Below, in pieces: positions 28,466 through 37,266 of a stretch of 64,000 nt of DNA; positions within the stretch are counted from its first letter, which is position 1, and each line of letters starts with the position of its first letter. Source of the stretch: Alphaproteobacteria bacterium (GTDB taxonomy: Bacteria > Pseudomonadota > Alphaproteobacteria > Sphingomonadales > Sphingomonadaceae). Under the pieces are notes generated by a model that was not told the DNA's origin, did no database searches, and saw nothing but the letters and a program-made list of their open reading frames with translations. The stretch is from NCBI GenBank assembly GCA_003241875.1, contig QBLU01000002.1, positions 62,001 through 126,000 on the forward strand, read 5' to 3'. Made by a program: the position numbers and the translations under genes.

Positions 28466-30805
28466 TCAATCCTCCCGCACTTCGACGAGCGGCACCGACG
28501 GCAGCTCGCCGGCCCGCCAGCCGGCGATCGATACGTCGATGCGATCGGTGGCAAAGCGCACTGGCACATCAAAGCGAAACCCGGCGGTGATCACCGCGCC
28601 TGCCGCCGGTGCCGCCTCGAAATCGACATTGCCGCCCGCCGCCAGCGTCCAGCCGGTCAGCCGGGCAACACCATCGACGGCGACGCGCAGGCTTCCGGGC
28701 ACAGGGCGGGTGATGCGACGGAATTGCAGCGCGTCGCTGTCGCCATAGGACTTCGACAGCGCAAAGCGGGTCGTCCCGCCGTCGCCGGTGCCGATGACCT
28801 GGTCCAGCGCCGACACCGGCGCGCCGGGTGCCGCCGTGCCATTGTCGAGCGGGTCGGTAAAGCGAAAGCCATGGGCCTGGCCGCGCCGCGCTCGGAAGAA
28901 CGCGATCAGCGCGGCAAGGTCGGCCTCAGACCGGATGCCGAGGCCCGCGTCATAATATTGCCGGGCATTGCCCCACTGGCTGTTGCGCTGCTCATGGCCG
29001 GAGCCGGTGACGACGACCTGCGTCGAAAACTCCGGCCCGCCGGTGGCGCCATAGCCGAGGTTGAGCGGAAACAGCACGTCATGGAAGGCGATCATCGCGG
29101 AGTCTCCGTCGCTGTCGATGCGAAAGGGCGTGAAGCCGAAGCGGGCGACCTGCGGCCAGGCCCAGACAAAGGTGTCGACGACGCCGCGCGCCATCGCCGC
29201 CGCGGCGGCGTCGGCGATCGCCGGCCAGTCGCCGGCGCGCGTCGCAAAGCCGGCGAAATAATGTTGCTGCGCCACCGGATAGCCGAGCCGGTCCTCCACC
29301 ACCGACCGGGCGCGCGCCTGACCGCCGAAGTCGCCCGAGGTCACGAAATCATAGTCCTCCAGCTGCAGCACATCGAAGGCCGGCGAGGCCCAGGCGAGCG
29401 GCAGATTGGCCCGGATCAACTCCGGCGCCGCCGCATTGAGCACCTGCGGCGCATAGAAGAGCAGCAGCGTCTCGGCAGCCGGCGCCGCCGAGGTCACGGC
29501 ATCGCGCAGCGCCAGCGTCGCTTCGCCGAGCAGGGCGCCGCACCAGTCGAGCCAGGCGCGCTCGGCCGCTGTCGTTACCACCCGAATGTCGGTGATCGGC
29601 GGCGGCACCAGCCCGGTTTCGGCCAGATAGCGCGCCGTCGTCGCGGCATCGTGCAGGCACGGCACATGGTCCGGGCCGACCCACCACCACGGCTCCCCGA
29701 TCTGGAAGCGCGGCGCCGCGCCGGCGGCGACCATGATGCCGACCAGCGCCACCGCCACCGATCGCAGCCAGGCCATCGCCGCCCCGTGCGCCGGTGACAG
29801 CAAGGTCGACGGCGGCGCATAACCGGTCAACGCCCGCGCGCCACCGGCGCTGCGCTGCGCCCAGGCCGCCGGGCAATGCTGGTCGAGCAATTCGAACGAC
29901 AGCGACAGGATCGGCGCAAAGCCGAGCGCCACTGCGCGGGCGATGAAGTCGGCGTGCCACGCCGCCGCCGGCGCGCAGACCGGCAGCGCCGGATCGGCGA
30001 GATAGGCCGCCTCCCCCGCGTCCCAACGAAGCCCGGGAAAATGGCTCATCCCGACATAATGGACGAGCGACCCGCGGTACCCGAGCGCGAACATCGCCTC
30101 GACGAGCCGCTCGGGCGTCTGGTTGTAGCTGTCGTCATAGCCGCTGCAGATCCGCAACGCATGCGGCGGCACCAGCGCGTCGCCGGCGCGCCGCATCGAT
30201 CCCGGCCCGTCGCAGCGGATGCCGCTGACCATCACCCGGCCCGACAGCGCCGCCACCAGCGGCAGGTCGCTGCCGTCACGCCCCGGCGGCACCAGCGAGA
30301 TGAACATCCGGTCGATCGCCTGCGGCCACACCGGATCAGCCTCGGCCGGCAACAGGAAGCCGCCCGCCAGCGCGTCGAAATCCAGCCGCACCTCGGCATC
30401 GCTGCCGCTGCCGACGGCATAATTCCACAGCCGCACATACCAGCTGCGCGCCACGCCCGCAGCATCCTCGCCCTCGATGGTCAGCACCGGGCCGTTGATG
30501 GCGTCGAGCGGCTGCACCGCGCCTGTCGACTGCCAGCGAAACGCCAGCGTCGTGCCGCGATAATCCCGCGCCGTTGCATAGGCGAGCAGCGGATGGCTCC
30601 AGCGGTCCGCCGACTCCCAGATCAAGCCGGCGAGGTCGTTGCGGCGCAGGAAGGTGACATCGATCGCCAGCGCATCGGCGTCGACCGTCGTCACCGCCGC
30701 CATCATCGGCCGCGGGAAATCGACCGTCCAATAGCGCGGGTCGAAGCGCTTGATCCACTGCTGCCGCTGCTGGTCCTCGGCCGTTGCCAGCCAGTGCCGC
30801 ATCAT
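28466..30805 (-). CDS. GTA g12/Dit-type protein: N-terminal TIM-barrel-like region fused to C-terminal DUF2460
   Basis: C-term AFHDVLFPLNLGYGATGGPEFSTQVVVTGSGHEQRNSQWGNARQYYDAGLGIRSEADLAALIAFFRARRGQAHGFRFTDPLDN = DUF2460/TIGR02217; preceded by ~540 aa with glycosidase-like strands (FQIGEPWWW, FDVLQLEDYDFV, VDTFVWAWPQVARFGF). Confidence 0.85.
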   Translation of the reverse strand: MMRHWLATAEDQQRQQWIKRFDPRYWTVDFPRPMMAAVTTVDADALAIDVTFLRRNDLAGLIWESADRWSHPLLAYATARDYRGTTLAFRWQSTGAVQPLDAINGPVLTIEGEDAAGVARSWYVRLWNYAVGSGSDAEVRLDFDALAGGFLLPAEADPVWPQAIDRMFISLVPPGRDGSDLPLVAALSGRVMVSGIRCDGPGSMRRAGDALVPPHALRICSGYDDSYNQTPERLVEAMFALGYRGSLVHYVGMSHFPGLRWDAGEAAYLADPALPVCAPAAAWHADFIARAVALGFAPILSLSFELLDQHCPAAWAQRSAGGARALTGYAPPSTLLSPAHGAAMAWLRSVAVALVGIMVAAGAAPRFQIGEPWWWVGPDHVPCLHDAATTARYLAETGLVPPPITDIRVVTTAAERAWLDWCGALLGEATLALRDAVTSAAPAAETLLLFYAPQVLNAAAPELIRANLPLAWASPAFDVLQLEDYDFVTSGDFGGQARARSVVEDRLGYPVAQQHYFAGFATRAGDWPAIADAAAAAMARGVVDTFVWAWPQVARFGFTPFRIDSDGDSAMIAFHDVLFPLNLGYGATGGPEFSTQVVVTGSGHEQRNSQWGNARQYYDAGLGIRSEADLAALIAFFRARRGQAHGFRFTDPLDNGTAAPGAPVSALDQVIGTGDGGTTRFALSKSYGDSDALQFRRITRPVPGSLRVAVDGVARLTGWTLAAGGNVDFEAAPAAGAVITAGFRFDVPVRFATDRIDVSIAGWRAGELPSVPLVEVRED

Positions 30806-31374
30806 GCGTCGGCCCTCGCCAGCGCCTGGCGCACGGCGCGCGCGACCTGAGCGCCGGTCTGCCGCATCAGCGCCGGCGTGGCCTCGCGCGGCGCCGCGAC
30901 GTTGACGGTCACGTTGACGGCGCCGCGCCCAGGCGCCCCGGTTTCGACCCGGCCGGCGCCGGCGGGCACGAACAGCTCGGGGCCCCGCTCGCCGACAAGA
31001 TAGGGCCGGCCACCGCTGACCGGGCCCCCGATGGCGCGGCCCGGCGCGCCGAACAGGCTGCCGATGCCCGAGGTGATCGACCCGAGCAGGCCACCGCCGC
31101 CGCCGAACAGCGACCCGATATCGCTGCGCAACGCACTTGCGGCGATATCGGAGAGCGCACTCAATGCCACCCGGCGCAGATCCTCGAAGCCGAACTTGCC
31201 GGTGATCGCCGCCCGCGCCAGGGCCCGCTCGATGCTGCCGCCGGCGCGTTCGGCGCCTTGCGCCAGCGGCCCGTCGAGCTCGCGCCGCATCTCGGCAACG
31301 CCGGCGAGAAAGCCGCTGGTATCGGCACGCACGCCGATCACCAGCGTGTCGAGACTGGTTTCGTCACCGATCAT
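30802..31374 (-). CDS. Phage tail tape measure protein, short GTA type (g11)
   Basis: DTLVIGVRADTSGFLAGVAEMRRELDGPLAQGAERAGGSIERALARAAITGKFGFEDLRRVALSALSDIAASALRSDIGSLFGGGGG. Confidence 0.87.
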   Translation of the reverse strand: MIGDETSLDTLVIGVRADTSGFLAGVAEMRRELDGPLAQGAERAGGSIERALARAAITGKFGFEDLRRVALSALSDIAASALRSDIGSLFGGGGGLLGSITSGIGSLFGAPGRAIGGPVSGGRPYLVGERGPELFVPAGAGRVETGAPGRGAVNVTVNVAAPREATPALMRQTGAQVARAVRQALARADA

Positions 31375-31552
31375 CGGGGAAACTCTCCATCAATTGCGAC
31401 AGCAGGCTGCCGTCCGCGGGCGCATCGACCTCGTCGAGCCCGAGCGCGTTGCGCAGGTCCTCCGGCGTCGCCGCCCAGAAATCATCGGGTCGCCAGCCGA
31501 GCAACGAAGCCGCAACCCGCGCCGCGCGCCGCGCCGCTGCCCCGAAGCTCAC
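31364..31552 (-). CDS. Phage tail assembly chaperone (g10.1)
   Basis: RVAASLLGWRPDDFWAATPEDLRNALGLDE; 62 aa in the expected position. Confidence 0.85.
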   Translation of the reverse strand: MSFGAAARRAARVAASLLGWRPDDFWAATPEDLRNALGLDEVDAPADGSLLSQLMESFPDDR

Positions 31553-31860
31553 CGCCCCGCCAGCACCTGGCCGAGCAGCACCCGCAGCGCCGGCGTCGCC
31601 GTCGCCAGGCCTCCGGCGACCAGCGCTTCGCTGAACTCGGCACGGCTCAGCGCCGCCGGCACCGGATCGAGGCAGTGCCAGAACAGCCCGGCCAGCTCGG
31701 CGAGCGTCAGCCCGCCGGCAGCCGCCCGCTCGATCAGCGCGAACAACGGCCCCAGCTCGGCCTCGGCGGCGACCAGCGCGGCAAAGCTCGGCCGCAACCG
31801 CAGCGTCGCGCCGCCGATCATCAGCGCCGCCTCGCCGCGCTCGGCATTGGCCGCCGTCAC
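31549..31860 (-). CDS. Gene transfer agent family protein (g10, GTA-gp10)
   Basis: ANAERGEAALMIGGATLRLRPSFAALVAAEAELGPLFALIERAAAGGLTLAELAGLFWHCL. Confidence 0.88.
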   Translation of the reverse strand: MTAANAERGEAALMIGGATLRLRPSFAALVAAEAELGPLFALIERAAAGGLTLAELAGLFWHCLDPVPAALSRAEFSEALVAGGLATATPALRVLLGQVLAGR

Positions 31861-32264
31861 GCCGTCACCACGGCGCCGGAGCTTTCCAGCGCCAGCGTGT
31901 AGGTGCGCTCGCCATTGAAATCGCCGGCATAATCGAGCCGGGTGATCAGGAAGCGCCCGGTCACCGTGTCGCCGCTTTCAAAGCTGATGCGATAATCGTC
32001 GACCTGGCCGGCCAGCGCATTGGCCTTGATCCGCGCCTCCGCCGCCGAGCCGGTGAACACCCCGGCCCCGCTCAACGACACCGACCGCACGCCGGCGCCC
32101 GACAACAGCTCGCGCCAGCCGCCGGATCCCTGGTTGGTGACGACCACCGTCTCCGCATTCACCGTCATCTGCGTCGTGCGCAGCCCGGCAACGGTGGTGA
32201 ACACCGGCGGCGCCGCCCCGTCACCGATCTTCAACAGGAATGCACTGCCCTTTTCCATGGCCAT
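31857..32264 (-). CDS. Major tail tube protein, TP901-1 family (g9)
   Basis: GSAFLLKIGDGAAPPVFTTVAGLRTTQMTVNAETVVVTNQGSGGWRELLSGAGVRSVSLSGAGVFTGSAAE. Confidence 0.93.
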   Translation of the reverse strand: MAMEKGSAFLLKIGDGAAPPVFTTVAGLRTTQMTVNAETVVVTNQGSGGWRELLSGAGVRSVSLSGAGVFTGSAAEARIKANALAGQVDDYRISFESGDTVTGRFLITRLDYAGDFNGERTYTLALESSGAVVTA

Positions 32265-32289
32265 GTCGAACCCTTTCGATTGGTTGTTG

Positions 32290-32673
32290 TCAGGCGGCGA
32301 CCGTCCGCAGCCGGAATTCCACGATGCCCTGCGACCAGCCTTCCGGGTCGGTGAGCACCAGGCTGCGCAACAGGCGCACCGACACCAGCCGATGGCCGCC
32401 CTGCGTGCCCGCCATCGCCGCCAGCGCCGCCTCGACGCCGCCGATGATCGCTTTTGCCGGCGCAGCAGCCGGGCCTTCGACCCACGCCGTCACCCCGATG
32501 CGATGCTCATGCCCGGTCTCGGTCTTGGTGCTCCAGTCGGTGACCAGGTCGGGACCGATCACCAGATAGGGTGACACCGCATCGACCGGCGGGCCGTCAT
32601 GAACGCCGGTGACACCCGGCACCGCCGCCAGCGCCGCCAGCACCAGGCGCTGGACTGCAATGCTCGCGCTCAT
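32290..32673 (-). CDS. DUF3168 tail terminator protein (g8)
   Basis: AVQRLVLAALAAVPGVTGVHDGPPVDAVSPYLVIGPDLVTDWSTKTETGHEHRIGVTAWVEG. Confidence 0.9.
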   Translation of the reverse strand: MSASIAVQRLVLAALAAVPGVTGVHDGPPVDAVSPYLVIGPDLVTDWSTKTETGHEHRIGVTAWVEGPAAAPAKAIIGGVEAALAAMAGTQGGHRLVSVRLLRSLVLTDPEGWSQGIVEFRLRTVAA

Positions 32674-32915
32674 CGCCGGCTCCCCTGTGTCAGCAAACTC
32701 ACCAGGCGCAGGTCGGGCCCTCGCCGCCGCGTGCCGAACAGCCGCGCCCGCAGCCCCGGCGCGCGCAGCACGACCCGCTCCGCCTCGGCAACTGCCTCGA
32801 TCGCCGGGAACGCCGCGCCGACGTCCGCCGCCATCGCCGCACCGCGCGCCTGCGCCAACCGCGCGCCGGCCGATGCCGCCGCTGCCGCCGCCGCCCGCCA
32901 GATGTGCGCGCTCAT
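32670..32915 (-). CDS. Small hypothetical GTA-cluster protein
   Basis: MSAHIWRAAAAAAASAGARLAQARGAAMAADVGAAFPAIEAVAEAERVVLRAPGLRARLFGTRRRGPDLRLVSLLTQGSRR; overlaps neighbours by a few nt. Confidence 0.65.
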   Translation of the reverse strand: MSAHIWRAAAAAAASAGARLAQARGAAMAADVGAAFPAIEAVAEAERVVLRAPGLRARLFGTRRRGPDLRLVSLLTQGSRR

Positions 32916-33238
32916 GCCTCCCGGCCTTCGCAGCGCAATTGCACCCGGTCGGGCCGGCGCGGATCGCTCTCGACCGCCAGCACGGCCAGATAGCGGCCAT
33001 TCCAGATCAGCCGCGAGGTCAGCGACACCACCGTCGGCGCCCGCAGCGTCACCAGCCAGCGCCGGCGCGAGCGGCGCGCCTCGCCGGCGACACCACCGGC
33101 GCCATCGGGCACCACCGCCGCATAGGCCGGCCCTGCCGCCTGCCAATGGCCGGTATCGGCGCCGGCGGCGTCGCGGGCGGCAACCCATGTCTCGATCGCG
33201 ACGCGCTGGTTGAGCGCGCCGGCCAGTTCGTCTGCCAT
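32912..33238 (-). CDS. Head-tail adaptor/closure protein (g7)
   Basis: ADELAGALNQRVAIETWVAARDAAGADTGHWQAAGPAYAAVVP...RRRWLVTLRAPTVVSLTSRLIWNGRYLAVLAVESDPRRPDRVQLRCEG. Confidence 0.87.
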   Translation of the reverse strand: MADELAGALNQRVAIETWVAARDAAGADTGHWQAAGPAYAAVVPDGAGGVAGEARRSRRRWLVTLRAPTVVSLTSRLIWNGRYLAVLAVESDPRRPDRVQLRCEGREA

Positions 33239-33249
33239 GTCCAAAACCT

Positions 33250-33771
33250 CTAGTTGAGCCGCATCCGGCGCCACGGACGCCACATCGCCGTCACAGCCGC
33301 CGGCGGCGGGCCGGCATCGGCGGCGTCGCGATGGGTGAACAGGTGCACCACGAGCCGGATCAGGCCCTGGCGCAGAGGCTCGGGCACCGCATTCCAGTCG
33401 TCACCGAGACCCGCCCGGAACAACGCCAGCGGCGCCTCGACATCGGTCAGCAGGCGCACCCAGCCATTGCCGGCGGCATCGACATCAGTCTCATAGGCAT
33501 CGCTCGTCAGCGCGACCCCGCCGCTTTCGATGCCGCTGATCGCCACCACCGGTTGCGCCGTGATGCGTTGCCAGCCGGCATTGTTGCCAAGCCGCTGCCG
33601 GCCGTCCCGCGTGATCAGCCATTGCCCGGTGAAGGCCTCGCACAGGGCCATCGCGGTGCGAATGAAGCCGGCAATCGTGCCGTCCTCGTCGTCACGCTCC
33701 AGCCGCAATTGTGCCTTGCACTCGGCCAGGCTCACCGCCAGCGGCCCCGGCGTGGTCGATTCGCCCGTCAT
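33250..33771 (-). CDS. Head-tail connector protein (g6, phiE125 gp8-like)
   Basis: VSLAECKAQLRLERDDEDGTIAGFIRTAMALCEAFTGQWLITR...LRQGLIRLVVHLFTHRDA. Confidence 0.9.
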   Translation of the reverse strand: MTGESTTPGPLAVSLAECKAQLRLERDDEDGTIAGFIRTAMALCEAFTGQWLITRDGRQRLGNNAGWQRITAQPVVAISGIESGGVALTSDAYETDVDAAGNGWVRLLTDVEAPLALFRAGLGDDWNAVPEPLRQGLIRLVVHLFTHRDAADAGPPPAAVTAMWRPWRRMRLN

Positions 33772-34058
33772 CAGCGGTCCTCCACGCGGACGGCGAGCAG
33801 GCGTTCATCCTCGCTGCCGTCGGAAAATGTCACCTGGTTGGTGATCTGGTAAAGTCGTCCCGGAACGCCGGCGAGCAGCGTGACGATCGTCCGTCCTGCC
33901 TCGATCCGGGCTGTCGTTGCCACCACGCCCCCGGTTTCGACAGGGTCGACCGACCAACTCGACGTGGCGATGGTGACCGCCGGGTCGGACAGATAGCCGG
34001 CCGACCAGTCGACGGCATAGTCGAGCCCGGCGCCCGGATCCTTGAGGAAAATCGTCAA
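33771..34058 (-). CDS. Phage-type small protein (Ig-like, possible fibre/decoration), accessory to GTA
   Basis: FLKDPGAGLDYAVDWSAGYLSDPAVTIATSSWSVDP...GRLYQITNQVTFSDGSEDERLLAVRVEDR; architecture seen in alphaproteobacterial siphophages. Confidence 0.65.
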   Translation of the reverse strand: MTIFLKDPGAGLDYAVDWSAGYLSDPAVTIATSSWSVDPVETGGVVATTARIEAGRTIVTLLAGVPGRLYQITNQVTFSDGSEDERLLAVRVEDR

Positions 34059-34131
34059 GCTGCCCTCCCTGCGATGGGGCCGGCTGCCGCTGTCGCCAGC
34101 GGCAGCCGGCGCTGCGTTCGGTTGGCGGCAA

Positions 34132-34500
34132 TCAGGCCGGGGCGCCGATCTCGACGCTCCAGGCGGCGATGTTGACGGTGCCGCCGGGGGCCAGCGCCTG
34201 GGCCGGGCACGTCGTCACATACAGCAGCCGCGAGGTCGCCGCATCGAGCAGCGCGACATGGTCGGCGGTCCCCGCGGCGATCACCGCCAGCCCCGATTTC
34301 GGCGCGATGCCGACCTTGCGCCCCGAAATGTCGCCGGCCGCCAGCGTGAAGTCGCCGGTGGTCAGCGCCGCCTCGGCAAGCCGCCCGCTGTCGGCAGCGG
34401 CATAGCTCGCCGGCTGGCCGTTGACCGCCACCATGCGGGTCGCGGCCCGGACTATGTTGAGGCTGCCGTCGAGCACGTCATTGTTTGCAAATTTCGCCAT
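34132..34500 (-). CDS. Phage-type virion-associated small protein, accessory to GTA
   Basis: MAKFANNDVLDGSLNIVRAATRMVAVNGQPASYAAADSGRLAEAALTTGDFTLAAGD. Confidence 0.6.
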   Translation of the reverse strand: MAKFANNDVLDGSLNIVRAATRMVAVNGQPASYAAADSGRLAEAALTTGDFTLAAGDISGRKVGIAPKSGLAVIAAGTADHVALLDAATSRLLYVTTCPAQALAPGGTVNIAAWSVEIGAPA

Positions 34501-34513
34501 GTTGGAACTCCCT

Positions 34514-37186
34514 TCAGTTGAACTTCACCAGGATCGTGCGTTGGTCGGCGCCGACCCGGAGCGTGCGGATCGCGCCGGGAATCCCAGACGGCACCAGCAG
34601 CACCGCCGGCAGGTCGCCGAATTCCAGCCAGCTCGCATCAGGCGACAGCAGCACAGCCCCGGCGCCGAGCGCCGGCCCCGTCCCGCCGAATGTCGATCGT
34701 GCGTCGGCGGCCTGGAGCGTCGCCGACCACAGCAGCCCGGGGCTGCCGGTCGCGATCGCATGCCGCCCCGGGACGGGGCCAAGCGCGCCGGTCCAGCCGA
34801 CCAGCGACGCCGCCGCCCGTTGCCCGTGCAGGTTGGCCGCAGGGACGAGCGCGATCGCAACACCGCCGGCAGCTTCCAGCGCGCCGGAGGCGCCATCGGC
34901 GACCCGCGGCTGGTCGGCGAAATCGCGATCGCTGTTGGCGCGCACCACCCGGCCCAGAAGCGGGCTCGCTGCCGGCGGCTGGTAGTCGCCGCCGCCGCTG
35001 CCGCCGGTGTTGGCCGACCGGTCGAGCGTGAACCAAACGGCCGGGACGATCGCGTCCTTCAGGGCGCGCGGGCCATAGAATTCCAGGCCGAACGCCGATC
35101 CCGGCGCGCTGCCCTCGACCGTCGCCTCGTGGTTGACGGCATAGAGATAGGACCAGGCCTCGACCATCTGCGGACGATAGCCATTGGCATTGCCGCGCAG
35201 ACCCGCCGTGGTGCCATCGTAGAAACTGTCGTGCTTCGACGGCTGCCAGTTGAGGTAATTGTTGGCGAAACGATTGACATAGGCCTGGTTGCGCTGGCTG
35301 TTCGTCTCGGCCACCGTCGCCGGCAGCGGATCGGAATAGAAACTGTTGCAGCGGTCGCCGACGAAGGTGTTTCCCTCGACGATGTTATAGCTCATCGTCA
35401 GGCTTTCATCCTCGCCAAGGGCGTAAAAGGGCGCATCGGCGGTCGGCCCGATCTTTTCGAAGACATTGTTCAGCCACAGCATCCGGCGCAGCGACGGGTT
35501 CGGCGTGCCGGCCGCTGCCGCGCTGGCGGTCGGATTGCCCTGCCGGCCGCGGCCACGCAGCGCGCGAAAATCGCTGAACGCCACGACCGTGTCTTCCGAC
35601 AGCCCGGCCGGGCTCGTGCTGGTGGCGTGCGGCACCATCGCCGCCTCGGTCCGGGAGGTGCTGATATGGCCGTCTTCCTCGGCACTGATGTAGCGCTGGC
35701 GGATGATCGCCGGGCAGGCGATCTGGCTCGAAAAGGCGCAATTGCGCATCAGCATCGTGACAAAGGGGCGCCAGCTGTTCTGGCTGGATTTCACCCGCGT
35801 CATGGCGACATGGGTGACAGCCGTGGTCGGCGATGCGGTCGCCCCCTCATAGCCCGGCGCCGCCTTGAAGGTCACATTGTCGTACCAGAAACTGCTGGCG
35901 GTGCCGCCGCTGACCACGCCGAGGCTGGTGCCCTGGACGGTGAGATTGGCGAGGCGGACCTTCAGGTTGTTGCCGATCCGGCCACCGTTGGACGCGCCGG
36001 GACCACGCAGGATGCAATTGTCGCGCGGATTGGCATTGTCGGGGTCGCCGATGACGCGGATCGGCACATCGGCGGTGGTCACGCCCAGCACCGCATTCGA
36101 TGTTGACGACACGTTGACCCCCGCGGCCAGCACGATGGTGATGCCATCCCCGGCGCGGGTCGACGCGGCCTGGCCATTGGCCGCCACCTGGCTGCGATTG
36201 AGGTTGTAGATGGCGTTGAACGCGGTCTGCAGGGTAGCCGGCTGGTTCGACAGCGGCTCCGCCTTTGCCGCCGCCAGCGACGACTTGATCATCGTCGCGT
36301 TGCTGGTCGTCTGCGTCGACGCCGGGTTCACATAGATGAAGCGGCCGCCATAGCGCGCGCCGGCCGGATCATAGCCGACGACAAAGGGGATCGCCGCCGC
36401 CGCCCCGATGCCCGCCGTGCCCAGCGCCGCCATTGACCGGGTGCCCGCCGGATCGGTCGAGCGCATCGCGCCGAGATGGGGATAGACCTCGGCATCGCAG
36501 CGCAGCAGCCCGGCGGTCAGCGCCGTCGCCGTCGCCGGGTCGATCATCACCGTATAGCAGCGCAAATTGTCGCCATGGTCGTTGTCGGTATCGAGCGCCG
36601 TCGTCCACACTGTCTTCGTCGTGGTCCCGTCGGTCGCGGTGAACTTCACCGCCGCCACCGGCGCGAAACCCACCGGATGATGGGAGGCGACCAGCAGCGA
36701 CAGCCGGAAGCTGCCGGTGACGATGTCGTAGGCCGGGCGCACCCAGCGCATGATCGGCAGCGGCGCCGCGATGCTGCTGTTGTTGACGACCGCGATCCCG
36801 CTCGCCGCCGCCTCGCCGCTGCGCCACCCGGCAAGCACCGCCAGCGGGCCGAGCGTGTCGGTGGCATAGACATATTCCGACAGCGCGATCCGCACCGCGA
36901 TGCTGCCGCCGCCCAGATCGACCTCGTCGATGACCGCGGGATCGAGCCCGGTGCCGTTGAAATTCGCCGGCTTGCGCAGCGGCTTGGTGCCGATCAGCGG
37001 GCGGTTGTGGACATTCGGGACGGCAGCGCCGCCAGAGGCCGTGAAGCCCGCATGGCTCGCCGACAGGCCGACCCGCGGCGCGCCGTCGGGGTCGAGCGCA
37101 TAACCGGCAAAGCTGCCGAGGCCACCGGTCACGACCAGCCGCAGCACCCAGCCGTTGGTATCCACCGAAGCGGCAGTTATCGCCAT
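34514..37186 (-). CDS. Large (890 aa) hypothetical protein, predicted right-handed beta-helix-like, inserted between capsid and connector
   Basis: Intact ORF; central repeats of short beta/Asn-rich turns (DVPIRVIGDPDNANPRDNCILRGPG...RIGNNLKVRLANLTVQGTSLGVVSGG...SFWYDNVTFKAAPG...MLWLNNVFEKIG...LTMSYNIVEGNTFVGD). Confidence 0.75.
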   Translation of the reverse strand: MAITAASVDTNGWVLRLVVTGGLGSFAGYALDPDGAPRVGLSASHAGFTASGGAAVPNVHNRPLIGTKPLRKPANFNGTGLDPAVIDEVDLGGGSIAVRIALSEYVYATDTLGPLAVLAGWRSGEAAASGIAVVNNSSIAAPLPIMRWVRPAYDIVTGSFRLSLLVASHHPVGFAPVAAVKFTATDGTTTKTVWTTALDTDNDHGDNLRCYTVMIDPATATALTAGLLRCDAEVYPHLGAMRSTDPAGTRSMAALGTAGIGAAAAIPFVVGYDPAGARYGGRFIYVNPASTQTTSNATMIKSSLAAAKAEPLSNQPATLQTAFNAIYNLNRSQVAANGQAASTRAGDGITIVLAAGVNVSSTSNAVLGVTTADVPIRVIGDPDNANPRDNCILRGPGASNGGRIGNNLKVRLANLTVQGTSLGVVSGGTASSFWYDNVTFKAAPGYEGATASPTTAVTHVAMTRVKSSQNSWRPFVTMLMRNCAFSSQIACPAIIRQRYISAEEDGHISTSRTEAAMVPHATSTSPAGLSEDTVVAFSDFRALRGRGRQGNPTASAAAAGTPNPSLRRMLWLNNVFEKIGPTADAPFYALGEDESLTMSYNIVEGNTFVGDRCNSFYSDPLPATVAETNSQRNQAYVNRFANNYLNWQPSKHDSFYDGTTAGLRGNANGYRPQMVEAWSYLYAVNHEATVEGSAPGSAFGLEFYGPRALKDAIVPAVWFTLDRSANTGGSGGGDYQPPAASPLLGRVVRANSDRDFADQPRVADGASGALEAAGGVAIALVPAANLHGQRAAASLVGWTGALGPVPGRHAIATGSPGLLWSATLQAADARSTFGGTGPALGAGAVLLSPDASWLEFGDLPAVLLVPSGIPGAIRTLRVGADQRTILVKFN

Positions 37187-37266
37187 GGGGTGACCTCATC
37201 GATATCGGGAAAAAAGCGGCGGCGCCGGGGGTGCCGGCGCCGCCGAGGTGCGTCACGCGGCGCGCA

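Noticed and set aside
28133-29797. 554-aa plus-strand ORF opposite GTA g12
   Set aside because: Antisense shadow ORF with no domain signal.
34421-36106. 561-aa plus-strand ORF opposite the 890-aa GTA protein
   Set aside because: Considered as an alternative coding strand, but it is Arg/His/Ala-rich without motifs; the minus-strand frame spans 2.7 kb with normal composition and fits the operon direction.
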